A stretch of 64,000 nt of DNA, from assembly GCF_023845585.1 (NCBI RefSeq), contig NZ_JAMQHS010000001.1, forward strand, positions 450,424 through 514,423, written 5' to 3'. Positions 52,315 to 61,393 of this stretch are shown in pieces. The first letter of the stretch is position 1. Every line of letters begins with the position of its first letter. Source of the stretch: Clostridium sp. CMCC3677. GTDB lineage: Bacteria > Bacillota > Clostridia > Clostridiales > Clostridiaceae. The notes under the pieces are model-generated. The model searched no databases and was not told the DNA's origin. It saw only the letters and a program-made list of their open reading frames with translations. Both the position numbers and the translations under genes were made by a program.

Positions 52315-52345
52315 AATTAAATTAAGATTTAATTAATAACAATTT

Positions 52346-52392
52346 ATATTAGGTTTCATGAGTTTTATAAACAAGCTTATGAAACCTAATAT
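52346..52392 (+). other. Intercistronic hairpin between DUF6110 and the ATPase gene
   Basis: A 14-bp stem ATATTAGGTTTCAT/ATGAAACCTAATAT is not followed by a T run, so it may stabilise or split the mRNA rather than end it. Confidence 0.6.
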
Positions 52393-52432
52393 TTAATTAA
52401 GGCACATGAAAATAAAAGGACGTGATTTATAA

Positions 52433-54508
52433 ATGAAATATAAAATAGTCCATGATATGCCAGGTCGTTTAAGAGTAAGATGCGGAGAATTTGCTTTTTC
52501 ATTAGAGCAAAGTTGTAGTATAGAGTATATCTTGGAAAAGAGTGAATATATTGAAGGTACAGAGGCTTGTTATGTTACTGGAAGTATTTTAATTTTTTAT
52601 GATGAAGACTATAAAGATGAAATATTAGAGTTACTTTCTAAAATAAAAATATCAGAATTACCAGAATTAGATTGTGATAATAAAGAAAACTCAAAGGAAA
52701 TAGATAAAGAATTTAAAAATACAATTTTACATATGATAGGAAGAAGAGTTTTTATAAAACTATTTGTACCAACAGGCATACGTAAAGTATTAGCAGTTTG
52801 GAATTCTTTTAGGTTTATGAATAAGGGGGTAAATAGTTTACTACAAGGAAATATAAATGTTGATGTATTAGATGCAGCATCAATTGGAGCAGCGTTATCT
52901 CAAAAGGCCTATAAAACAGCAGGTTCCATAATGTTCCTACTTAATATTTCTGAGTTACTTGAAGACTATACAAGAAAGAAAACAAAAAATGAACTTACTA
53001 AGAGTTTAGCTATAAATGTAGATAGTGTATGGTTAGCAAATGATGATAAAGAAATATTAATACCTATAGGAGATCTTCAGGTTGGTGACAAAATAATAAT
53101 TCATACTGGAAATGTTATACCAGTTGACGGAGTTGTTTATGATGGTCAAGCTATGGTAAATCAATCTTCAATGACTGGAGAACCTCTTGCCATTGAAAAA
53201 GGAATAGATGATATAGTATATGCAGGAACTGTTGTTGAAGAAGGTGACATAAAAGTAGAGGTAAAAGCTTTATGTTCAGAAAGTAGAATTAGTAAGATCA
53301 TTGAGTTAATAGATAATTCAGAAGAGTTAAAAGCAAATATACAAGGCAAGGCTGAAAAACTAGCAGATAATATTGTTCCATTTAGTTTATTTGGAGCAGC
53401 AGCTACATATTTAATTACAAGAAATATTACAAAAGCATTAGCAATACTATTGGTAGATTACTCTTGTGCAATAAAGTTGTCTACTCCAATTTCAGTAATA
53501 TCTGCAATGAGAGAAGCATCAACCCATAAAGTTATGGTTAAAGGCGGTAAATACCTAGAAGCATTAGCAGAAGCAGATACAATTGTATTTGATAAAACAG
53601 GTACATTAACTGTAGCATCTCCAACAGTAGCTAAAGTTATACCTTTTGATGGATTTGAAAGAAATTATGTATTAAAAACAGCCGCATGTTTAGAAGAACA
53701 TTTTCCACATAGTGTGGCAAGAGCTATTGTTAAAAAAGCTGCACAAGAAGAACTTCATCATAAAGAAGAACATGCAAAAGTAGAGTATGTTGTAGCTCAT
53801 GGAATCGCAACATCTATTAATGAAGAAAAAGCAATAATAGGAAGTTATCATTTTGTGTTTGAAGATGAAGGAATCATATTATCAGATGAACAAAAAGAAC
53901 TTATAGAAAAAGAAAGTAATGGCTATTCTCTTATTTATTTAGCAGTTGGAAATAAACCAGCAGGATTTATTTGCATAAGTGATCCAATAAGAAAAGAAGC
54001 CAAACAAATAATTTCAAATTTAAAAGATACAGGAATAAATCAAGTAATAATGTTAACTGGTGATGGAGAGAAAAATGCTAGAATAGTAAGCGAAAAGTTA
54101 GGAATAGATAGATTCTATGCACAGGTATTACCAGAAGAAAAAGCTAATATTATAGAAAAATTAAAAGCAGATGGACATAAAGTAATAATGGTAGGTGATG
54201 GAATTAATGATTCACCAGCACTTGCAGCTTCAGATGTTTCTATTTCTATGAAAGATGGATCGGATATAGCAAAAGAAGTTGCAGATGCAACATTAATGTC
54301 ATCTGATTTAGAGTCACTTGTAATAGTTAGAAAGATAAGTCAAAACCTTATGTTAAAGATAAATAAAAATTATAGAAATATACTTTTATTTAACACATCA
54401 CTTCTTGTACTGGGCTTATTTGGATATATAAGACCGACAACATCTGCTGTGTTACATAATTTATCAACTATGGGGATAAGTGCAGACAGTATGCGTCCTT
54501 GTTTATAA
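52433..54508 (+). CDS. Heavy-metal P1B-type ATPase with an SCA metal motif
   Basis: The 691-residue protein has an N-terminal HMA-like region without CxxC (MKYKIVHDMPGRLRVRCGEF). The actuator MTGEP, phosphorylation site DKTGT (Asp387) and hinge GDGINDSPALAASDVS are all present. The transmembrane metal motif reads S344-C345-A346 (DYSCAIKLSTP) in place of CPC, so a Cu(I), Zn or Cd specificity of the usual CPC pumps is doubtful. Fewer than eight helices are obvious. It ends in RPCL. With DUF6110 upstream it probably exports a transition metal such as Fe(II), Mn or Co (inference). Confidence 0.88.
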   Translation: MKYKIVHDMPGRLRVRCGEFAFSLEQSCSIEYILEKSEYIEGTEACYVTGSILIFYDEDYKDEILELLSKIKISELPELDCDNKENSKEIDKEFKNTILHMIGRRVFIKLFVPTGIRKVLAVWNSFRFMNKGVNSLLQGNINVDVLDAASIGAALSQKAYKTAGSIMFLLNISELLEDYTRKKTKNELTKSLAINVDSVWLANDDKEILIPIGDLQVGDKIIIHTGNVIPVDGVVYDGQAMVNQSSMTGEPLAIEKGIDDIVYAGTVVEEGDIKVEVKALCSESRISKIIELIDNSEELKANIQGKAEKLADNIVPFSLFGAAATYLITRNITKALAILLVDYSCAIKLSTPISVISAMREASTHKVMVKGGKYLEALAEADTIVFDKTGTLTVASPTVAKVIPFDGFERNYVLKTAACLEEHFPHSVARAIVKKAAQEELHHKEEHAKVEYVVAHGIATSINEEKAIIGSYHFVFEDEGIILSDEQKELIEKESNGYSLIYLAVGNKPAGFICISDPIRKEAKQIISNLKDTGINQVIMLTGDGEKNARIVSEKLGIDRFYAQVLPEEKANIIEKLKADGHKVIMVGDGINDSPALAASDVSISMKDGSDIAKEVADATLMSSDLESLVIVRKISQNLMLKINKNYRNILLFNTSLLVLGLFGYIRPTTSAVLHNLSTMGISADSMRPCL

Positions 54509-54524
54509 TTTATTATATTAAAAG

Positions 54525-54569
54525 ATATCTTCTCATGAACTTAATAAGTTTTCATGAGAAGATATTTTA
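54525..54569 (+). terminator. Terminator after the metal ATPase gene
   Basis: A 15-bp perfect stem ATATCTTCTCATGAA/TTCATGAGAAGATAT is followed by TTTT. Confidence 0.85.
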
Positions 54570-54655
54570 ATGTGACTTAATATAAAAAATAATTATGATA
54601 TTATTGTATTAAAAACTAAGAAAGATTAAAAAATATATTTAAGGTGGATAAAATT

Positions 54656-55363
54656 ATGTTTAAAAGTTGTAAGAAAGATTTTAGTGATTTTATAATTAAT
54701 AAACAGTTTAATAGATTAGAGAATAAAATAAAAGATGTAAATTTTTTACTAGAAGATATTAAGGAAAGTCAAAGGAATTATAGATATTCTAATATAATGT
54801 CAGCTTTAGAAGATTTTGAACAGTCAATATTAGAAAATCATGAAGAAAGAAAAACTTTTATTCAACTTATGGCTCAAAGTAAACTAAATATAGGATTAGA
54901 TAGTATTTTAAGAGAATTTATAAATCTAGTTAACTTTTTTGTACAATGGGACGAATTAAATATTTTTGAAAAAAATTTTGGCTCTGCTAAGTATTCAGAA
55001 AAAAATGTAGAGAGAAAGTTAAATCAATTATGTGAAGATTATGTTTATTTAAAAAAAGGAATAAAAACATTAATAGATTTAAAAATATCTCAGGGTATAG
55101 AAGAAGAAAAATTACAATATTTATTTATAAAGTTAGAGAATTTAGATGAAATAATAGACGAAAATAAAATATATAATTGGTTGCCTCCTGAAAATGAAGA
55201 GAACTCTTGGCAGCATCAATTATTATATGGAAGAAATTATGTGAATCATAAATTTAAAGAAGATAATGCTATAAATAAAAGTTTAGATGAAACGAAAATA
55301 GTAAATATAAACCAAATGGTACATAACTCAAAAAAATTTATAAAAAACATATTAAAAAAATAG
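54656..55363 (+). CDS. Helical cytoplasmic protein of unknown function
   Basis: From the ATG at 54656 (after AAGGTGG) the protein has 235 residues. It is highly charged and almost wholly helical, with no signal or membrane segment. A possible landmark is YNWLPPENEENSWQHQLLYGRNYVNHKF near the C terminus. I do not recognise the family. A GTG at 54644 lies inside the ribosome site and is not preferred. A small Cys-rich membrane protein gene follows after 62 bp in the same direction. Confidence 0.7.
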   Translation: MFKSCKKDFSDFIINKQFNRLENKIKDVNFLLEDIKESQRNYRYSNIMSALEDFEQSILENHEERKTFIQLMAQSKLNIGLDSILREFINLVNFFVQWDELNIFEKNFGSAKYSEKNVERKLNQLCEDYVYLKKGIKTLIDLKISQGIEEEKLQYLFIKLENLDEIIDENKIYNWLPPENEENSWQHQLLYGRNYVNHKFKEDNAINKSLDETKIVNINQMVHNSKKFIKNILKK

Positions 55364-55425
55364 GCTATATTTTATGGGTAAGGGAATTTGCGTAAATATA
55401 GCGCAAAATAAAAGGAGGAGTATTT

Positions 55426-55623
55426 ATGAAGTGTAAAATTAAAGAATGTTGTAATACTGTGGAAGAGGATGAAAAATACTGTAAATATCATTTAATAAAG
55501 AGAAATTCTAAAAATAGAAAAATTATTGCAGCGGTTAGTATTATTACTAGCTTATCTATTGTTAGCATTACTGGAATAAAAAAATATTTTGATATGAATA
55601 AAAACTTTAAAAAAGTTCAATAA
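55426..55623 (+). CDS. Small protein with an N-terminal Cys/His motif and one membrane helix
   Basis: The 65-residue protein starts MKCKIKECCNTVEEDEKYCKYH. The C-x4-C(C) and C-x2-H spacing resembles a short zinc ribbon or treble clef. A basic KRNSKNRK linker and a hydrophobic helix IIAAVSIITSLSIVSITGI follow. AAGGAGGAG is a strong ribosome site. The family is not recognised; it may be co-transcribed with the preceding helical protein gene. Confidence 0.65.
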   Translation: MKCKIKECCNTVEEDEKYCKYHLIKRNSKNRKIIAAVSIITSLSIVSITGIKKYFDMNKNFKKVQ

Positions 55624-55673
55624 TAAGAGTAACTCTTCACAGTAACTAAAAATAATATATATTTAATATCTAA

Positions 55674-55717
55674 AAAATAGTGTATTGGTTTTTATTAAAT
55701 CAATACACTATTTTTTT
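55674..55717 (+). terminator. Terminator after the small Cys-rich protein gene
   Basis: AAATAGTGTATTG/CAATACACTATTT has a 13-nt loop and is followed by seven T residues. The T run is also the left edge of a family B segment. Confidence 0.88.
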
Positions 55718-55813
55718 ATTCTTTAGGAATTTATATAAAATTGTATATGAATAGAATTTATTATAAAATTAATATAAAGTACGCACAGCATCTTTAGTGC
55801 GTTTTTTCTTTAT
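55712..55813 (+). repeat. Partial family B repeat ending in a hairpin before the GNAT gene
   Basis: TTTTTTATTCTTTAGG (55712-55727) continues into the conserved AATTTATAT. The right part is replaced by a different terminator-like hairpin ACGCAC/GTGCGT with a T run (55783-55812). The hairpin lies just upstream of the GNAT-sbcDC operon and may attenuate it. Confidence 0.6.
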
Positions 55814-55836
55814 ATAAATGAAGTGGAGAGCAAAAA

Positions 55837-56394
55837 ATGAAAAATATAATAGATTTAAAAAGAAAAGATGGTATTAATATAAAAGCACAATTAAAAGTGT
55901 TGGATGAAAGCTATATTGAAAAAATAATGGAACTACAAGAATATGTAGATAAATCATTAGAAGATAAAGAATTATATGTTTTATCAACAAAAGAAGAATT
56001 TATAGAATATATGCAAGGGGAAGGTAAAGCTATAGGATATTTTACTTTAGATTCAGATGAATTAATAGCTTTAGGTGTATATAGAAAATTAGGATATGAA
56101 AAAGAGAATTATGGTTATGATTTAGATATAGAGGGAGAAAAACTTTTAGAGATTGGTCAAGTTGAAGTTACAATAGTTAGAGAAGATTTTAGAGGAAATA
56201 AACTTCAAAAAATTCTTTGTGAAATTTTAGAGAAGATAGCTTTAAATAATAAAATTTCAATTATGACAGCTACAGTTTCTCCTTATAATAAATTTAGTTT
56301 AAATACATTTGAATCAATAGGATATAAAGTTGGAAAAGATAAATTAAAATATGGTGGACTAAGAAGATATGTTTTAATTAAATATTTATATTAA
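55837..56394 (+). CDS. GNAT family N-acetyltransferase
   Basis: The 185-residue protein has the GNAT acetyl-CoA loop VREDFRGNKLQKILCEILEKIA and the following strand-helix with TATVSPYNKFSLNTFESIGY. The N-terminal half has the alpha/beta order expected before motif A. The acceptor substrate is unknown. It lies 15 bp before sbcD and is probably in its operon; GTGGAG precedes the ATG. Confidence 0.82.
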   Translation: MKNIIDLKRKDGINIKAQLKVLDESYIEKIMELQEYVDKSLEDKELYVLSTKEEFIEYMQGEGKAIGYFTLDSDELIALGVYRKLGYEKENYGYDLDIEGEKLLEIGQVEVTIVREDFRGNKLQKILCEILEKIALNNKISIMTATVSPYNKFSLNTFESIGYKVGKDKLKYGGLRRYVLIKYLY

Positions 56395-56409
56395 TTTTGG
56401 GAGGTAAAG

Positions 56410-57630
56410 ATGAGGATATTACATACTGGTGACTGGCATTTAGGTAAAAACCTAGAGGGAAAAAGTAGAATGGATGAGCAGGAATTATTTTTAAATGATT
56501 TTGCTAAGTTAGTTAAAGAAAATAATATAGATTTAGTTATTATTGCAGGTGATGTGTATGATTCTAGTAATCCCCCAGCAAGAGCAGAAAAAATGTTTTA
56601 TGATACATTGAAAAAAATATCATCTAATGGCGAGAGAATTACATTAGTTATATCAGGCAATCATGATAGTCCAGAAAGACTTGTATCAGCAGGTCCTCTT
56701 GCAAGAGATCATGGAATAATTATGGTTGGTACTCCTAAAACCATAGTTCAATGTGGTGAATATGGAAATCATAAAGTTATAGAGTCTGGAGAAGGATATG
56801 TTGAATTAGAAATAAATGATGAAAAAGCTGTTATATTAACTGTTCCATATCCTAGTGAAAAAAGATTAAATGAAGTTTTATATGGAGAAATGGACAATGA
56901 AGAAGATAGAGTGAAGTCTTATAGCGATAGAATACATTCATTATTTGATTCTCTTAAGGTACATTATAGAAAAGATACGATTAATTTAGTTGCATCACAT
57001 TTATTTGCTATGGGGAGTGAAGAAGGTGGTTCAGAAAGAAGTATTCAGTTAGGGGGAAGCTATATAGTAGATGGAGGATGTTTTCCCCATGAAGCTCAAT
57101 ATGTAGCTTTAGGGCATGTTCATAAACCACAAATTGTTCCTGGTACTAATAAAAGAGCAAGATATTGTGGATCACCTATTCATTATAATAGAAAAGAAAT
57201 AAATTTTGATAAGAAGTGTTTTATTGTAGATGTAAAATGCAATGAAGAGCCTAATATACAAGACATTGATTTAAAGGTATATAAGCCTATTGAAATATGG
57301 AAATGCACTAATATTGATGAAGCAATATTAAAATGTAAAGAAAACTCAGAAAGAGAAAGCTTTGTTTATCTTGAAATAGAAACTGATAGATATGTAAGAG
57401 AAGATGAAATAAAGCAGATGAAAGATTTTAAGAAAGATATATTAGAGATAATTCCTAAGATTAAAATAAATGATGAGGAAGAAGATATTAAGAATATATC
57501 AGAAAAGTCTTTTGATGAAATATTTAAGGATTTTTATAAGAAAGAAAGAGGCGTTGAAGCAGACACGGAAGTTGTTGAGTTATTTTTAAATATAATGTCA
57601 GAGGTAGGTGAAGAAGATGAGACCAATTGA
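56410..57630 (+). CDS. sbcD: Exonuclease SbcD (Mre11-type nuclease subunit)
   Basis: SbcD is the Mn-dependent nuclease of the SbcCD complex that opens DNA hairpins and processes double-strand breaks. The 406-residue protein has the phosphoesterase motifs HTGDWHLGK (5-13), AGDVYDSSNPP, SGNHDSPERL, ASHLF and ALGHVHKPQ. A C-terminal cap domain follows. GGGAGG precedes the ATG. Its 3' end overlaps sbcC, so the subunits are translated together. Confidence 0.96.
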   Translation: MRILHTGDWHLGKNLEGKSRMDEQELFLNDFAKLVKENNIDLVIIAGDVYDSSNPPARAEKMFYDTLKKISSNGERITLVISGNHDSPERLVSAGPLARDHGIIMVGTPKTIVQCGEYGNHKVIESGEGYVELEINDEKAVILTVPYPSEKRLNEVLYGEMDNEEDRVKSYSDRIHSLFDSLKVHYRKDTINLVASHLFAMGSEEGGSERSIQLGGSYIVDGGCFPHEAQYVALGHVHKPQIVPGTNKRARYCGSPIHYNRKEINFDKKCFIVDVKCNEEPNIQDIDLKVYKPIEIWKCTNIDEAILKCKENSERESFVYLEIETDRYVREDEIKQMKDFKKDILEIIPKIKINDEEEDIKNISEKSFDEIFKDFYKKERGVEADTEVVELFLNIMSEVGEEDETN

Positions 57631-60600
57631 GCTTAGGATTAAGGGATTAAATAGTTTTATAGAAGAGCAGAAGATAGATTTTAATAAGTTGACTGAAAGA
57701 GGATTTTTTGGGATTTTTGGACCTACAGGTAGTGGAAAATCAACTATTTTAGATGGAATAACATTAGCTTTATATGGACAGGTTTCAAGAAAAAGCTCTA
57801 ACTATATAAATACTAATTGTGATTCATTAAATGTAAGTTTTAAATTTCAAATATCAGGTATAGAAAAGCGAACATACGTTGTAAGTAGAGAATTTAAACG
57901 TGATAATAAAACTGGTAATCCAAGAACTTCAAGGGCTAAAATAATTGATAAAACCAATGAAATAGAAGAAGTTTTAGCTGATAAAGCTCAAAAAGTAACT
58001 GAAAAATGTGAAGAAATAATAGGTCTTGGATTAGAGGATTTTACTAGAACAGTTGTATTGCCACAAGGCAAATTTAGTGAATTTTTAAAGCTTGAAGGAA
58101 AAAGTAGAAGAGAGATGCTTGAAAGATTATTTAATCTTCAAAAGTATGGAAATATTCTTTCGGTAAAATTATCTAGAGAAATAGGTAAAGAAAAAACAGA
58201 GAGTAATCTTCTAACTGGAGAATTAAAAGGTTATGATGAAGTTAGCAGTGAAAAACTTAATTTAAAAAATGAAGAACTAGAATGTGCTAAAAATCAATTA
58301 AGTAATGCAAATAATGAATTAAAAGATATAGAGAAAAAATATAAATCTAGTGAAGAAATTTGGAATTTACAATTTGAATTAAACTCTTATAAAGAACAAG
58401 AAAAAGTTTTAAATTATAAATCTAGTGAAATAGAAGAAGATAAAATTAAGATTAAACTTGCGGAAGCTGCATTAAAGGTTAATCCATATGTATTAGCATA
58501 TGAAAATACTTTAAATGAAGGCAATGAGACTCAAAAAGAAAAAGAGAGATTAGAAATAAACTTTAAAAAATTGAAGGTTGAAAAAGAAAATTCAGAAAAA
58601 AATTTATTAGAAATTACAGAAAAAAAAGATAAAGAAATACCAGAATTAAAATTAAGAGAACAAAAAATAAATGACGTAATAGAAGAAAAAAATAAGTTAG
58701 ATATTTTAGATAAAGAAATAGAAGAAATTTCTTCAAAGGTTCAAGTATTAAGAGAAAAATATAAGAAAGAAAAGAATAATAGTTTAATTATAGAGGATAG
58801 TATTAAAAATACAACTATTAATATCAAGGAATTGGAAGAAAAATTTGAAAGCTTAAAAATAGATGATGAATTAAAAGTTAAGATTCAAGATGGTCTTTTA
58901 ATCACTGAAAAATACAGTTTATTTGAAAAAAATATTAGTAATAATAAAGATAAATTAACGAATATAAATAAAGAAATAGAAAATTTAAAAGTGAATTTTG
59001 ATGAGTTACAAAAAATATATAAAGTAAAGTCTAATTCATTAAATAAAAGCAAGGATGAATTAGAAAACTTGATTAAACACTGTCCAGGTAACCAGGAAGA
59101 TTTATTAATACTTCAAAAAAATCTAACTAATTGTAATGAAAAGTGGGAAAAATTCAATCAATATTCTGATGAAATAAAAAAATCTAAATTATTAATTGAA
59201 GAATTAGAAGAATTATTAAAAAAAGATAAAGATAAAAAATCTAGTATTGATAATGAATTATTAGACTTAAAAGAAAAATACAAAAAATGTGAAATAGAAA
59301 ATTTAGCTTTTAAAATAAGAATGAATTTAAAGAATGGTGAAGCATGCCCGGTATGTGGATCATTAGAACATGGTATAAAAAGCAAAGATAAGTTAATAGA
59401 TGATTTAGATGATGATATAGTAAATCAATTAAATAATAAAATTAATGATTATGAAATTAACTTAAAAGTATTGGAACAAGACATAACAATATATAATACT
59501 AAAATCAACTCTGAGGAAGATAAAATTAGAGAGAAAAATCTTCAAATAGAAAATTTAGGAGAAGAGTTTAAAAACGTAGTACCTAAGGATTTAGAAGGTC
59601 AATTTAATAGGTTGAAAAAAGATATAGAAAACTATGATGCAAAAAAAGAAGTGTTAGAAAATGCACTTATACAACTAAAAGATGAGAATCATAAATTGGA
59701 AAATGATAGTGAAAGAATATCAACTTTAATAAAGGAAAAAGAAACACAAGTAAATTTGATAAATGAAGAATTAGCTATTGATATAGGAGAACTTAACAAT
59801 ATAAATGAAAAATTAAATATTATTATAAGAGAAACTAATGTCAGTGATTTTAATAAAAAAAGTCAAGAGATAGTTAATATAGAAAAAGAAAGAGAAATTT
59901 TATCAAAGAAGATAAAAGAATTTAGAATTAATCTTGAAACCTTAATTAAAGAAAAGGATAAAGTACAAGAAAATTTAAACTTAATTACTGAAGAAGGAAC
60001 GTATGCACGTACATCATTAAATGAAAAAAATAAAAATAGAGAAGAAAAAATAAAAATAATAAAAGATAAGTTAGAAAAAGAATTTAATTTAATTGATGAT
60101 TCAAATAATATTGATAGAAATAAGTTGTTTATGTTATTAGATTCTATAAAAAAAGAAATAGAGTGTATAGAAAAAGAATTTAAATTAATTCATGAATTGA
60201 AAGACATAATTTGTATTAAATATGAAAAATGTAATGAGGAATTTATTTCAATAGTAGCTAAGGAAAATCAGATTATAAAGAGATGTGAAATAGAAAAAGA
60301 AAATTTAAATAAAAGTTTAAAAAGTGAAAATTTTGAATCTATAGAAGAAGTAAAAGCAAATATTATTGAACTTAATGACATTGAAATATTAAAGGCAAAG
60401 ATAGAAAAATATAAAGAAGATTTATCTAAAATCAAAGGAGCAATAGAGAACTTAGTTAAAAAATTAAATAATAGAGAAGTTACAGAACAACAATGGATAA
60501 GTATTCAAAATAGTGTAAAAGAAAAGAAACTAAAATTTGAATCATTAAATGAAATTAAAATTAAATTAGAAGAAGAATATAAATTTATAGACAATAAACT

Positions 60601-61159
60601 TAAAGAGCTTAAGGATTTATTAATCAAAAAAGAAAAGATTGATCATAAATTAGCTTTGCTAGATGATTTAGATAAATTATTTAAAGGTAAGAAGTTTGTA
60701 GAGTTTGTTGCTATTACTCAATTAAAATATATTTCAATGGAAGCATCTAAAAAATTAAAGGAAATAACTAATGGAACTTATGGATTGGAAGTAGATGAAA
60801 ATGGAAAATTTATAATAAGAGATTATAAAAATGGAGGTGCTGAAAGAGATGCATCTACCTTATCAGGAGGAGAAACATTTTTAACATCACTAGCATTAGC
60901 ATTGGCATTATCATCACAAATACAGCTTAAGGGAACAGCACCATTAGAATTGTTTTTCCTAGATGAAGGATTTGGAACATTAGATGATAATTTATTAGAA
61001 GTAGTTATGAGTTCGTTAGAAAGATTGCATAATGATAAATTAAAAATAGGTATAATCAGTCATGTTGAGTCTATTAAAAATAGAGTGCCTGTAAAGTTAA
61101 TACTTACTTCAGCAGAATCAGGAAAAGGGGGAAGCAAGGTAAGGATTGAACGAAGTTAA
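57617..61159 (+). CDS. sbcC: Exonuclease SbcC (Rad50-type ATPase subunit)
   Basis: SbcC is the SMC-like ATPase partner of SbcD. From the ATG at 57617 the protein has 1180 residues. It has Walker A GPTGSGKST near 36-44, two very long Lys/Glu-rich coiled-coil arms, and the zinc hook CPVCG at Cys577-Cys580. The signature LSGGETFLTSLALALALS and Walker B LFFLDEGFGTLD lie near the C terminus. A GTG at 57608 in the same frame is less likely by ribosome spacing. The gene overlaps sbcD by 14 bp. Confidence 0.96.
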   Translation: MRPIELRIKGLNSFIEEQKIDFNKLTERGFFGIFGPTGSGKSTILDGITLALYGQVSRKSSNYINTNCDSLNVSFKFQISGIEKRTYVVSREFKRDNKTGNPRTSRAKIIDKTNEIEEVLADKAQKVTEKCEEIIGLGLEDFTRTVVLPQGKFSEFLKLEGKSRREMLERLFNLQKYGNILSVKLSREIGKEKTESNLLTGELKGYDEVSSEKLNLKNEELECAKNQLSNANNELKDIEKKYKSSEEIWNLQFELNSYKEQEKVLNYKSSEIEEDKIKIKLAEAALKVNPYVLAYENTLNEGNETQKEKERLEINFKKLKVEKENSEKNLLEITEKKDKEIPELKLREQKINDVIEEKNKLDILDKEIEEISSKVQVLREKYKKEKNNSLIIEDSIKNTTINIKELEEKFESLKIDDELKVKIQDGLLITEKYSLFEKNISNNKDKLTNINKEIENLKVNFDELQKIYKVKSNSLNKSKDELENLIKHCPGNQEDLLILQKNLTNCNEKWEKFNQYSDEIKKSKLLIEELEELLKKDKDKKSSIDNELLDLKEKYKKCEIENLAFKIRMNLKNGEACPVCGSLEHGIKSKDKLIDDLDDDIVNQLNNKINDYEINLKVLEQDITIYNTKINSEEDKIREKNLQIENLGEEFKNVVPKDLEGQFNRLKKDIENYDAKKEVLENALIQLKDENHKLENDSERISTLIKEKETQVNLINEELAIDIGELNNINEKLNIIIRETNVSDFNKKSQEIVNIEKEREILSKKIKEFRINLETLIKEKDKVQENLNLITEEGTYARTSLNEKNKNREEKIKIIKDKLEKEFNLIDDSNNIDRNKLFMLLDSIKKEIECIEKEFKLIHELKDIICIKYEKCNEEFISIVAKENQIIKRCEIEKENLNKSLKSENFESIEEVKANIIELNDIEILKAKIEKYKEDLSKIKGAIENLVKKLNNREVTEQQWISIQNSVKEKKLKFESLNEIKIKLEEEYKFIDNKLKELKDLLIKKEKIDHKLALLDDLDKLFKGKKFVEFVAITQLKYISMEASKKLKEITNGTYGLEVDENGKFIIRDYKNGGAERDASTLSGGETFLTSLALALALSSQIQLKGTAPLELFFLDEGFGTLDDNLLEVVMSSLERLHNDKLKIGIISHVESIKNRVPVKLILTSAESGKGGSKVRIERS

Positions 61160-61202
61160 ACTATATTAATGGGTAAATGGGAAAATATTCAGAGTAAACA
61201 AA

Positions 61203-61326
61203 GGTCAAAGAAAGTCAAAATTGAAGAAAAACTTAGATTTATACTGAATGGTTTAAGATAATTAAGATTTTTAGAAAAAGTATTCATTTTTTAAACATTG
61301 ACAATATTTAGTTGTGTTAATAAAAT
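61203..61326 (+). promoter_or_regulatory. htpG control region: CtsR box and promoter
   Basis: GGTCAAA-GAA-AGTCAAA (61203-61219) fits the CtsR heat-shock operator of paired GTCAAA heptads. A promoter TTGACA (61298-61303), 17 bp, TAAAAT (61321-61326) lies 80 bp further on. The box is far from that promoter, so a second upstream start (TATACT near 61238) may be the regulated one. Confidence 0.65.
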
Positions 61327-61393
61327 ATTCACTATAAAAAGAAATATAGTGTGAAGAAGCAAGTACACGAGATATTAGAAGGAGTGATAGTTT

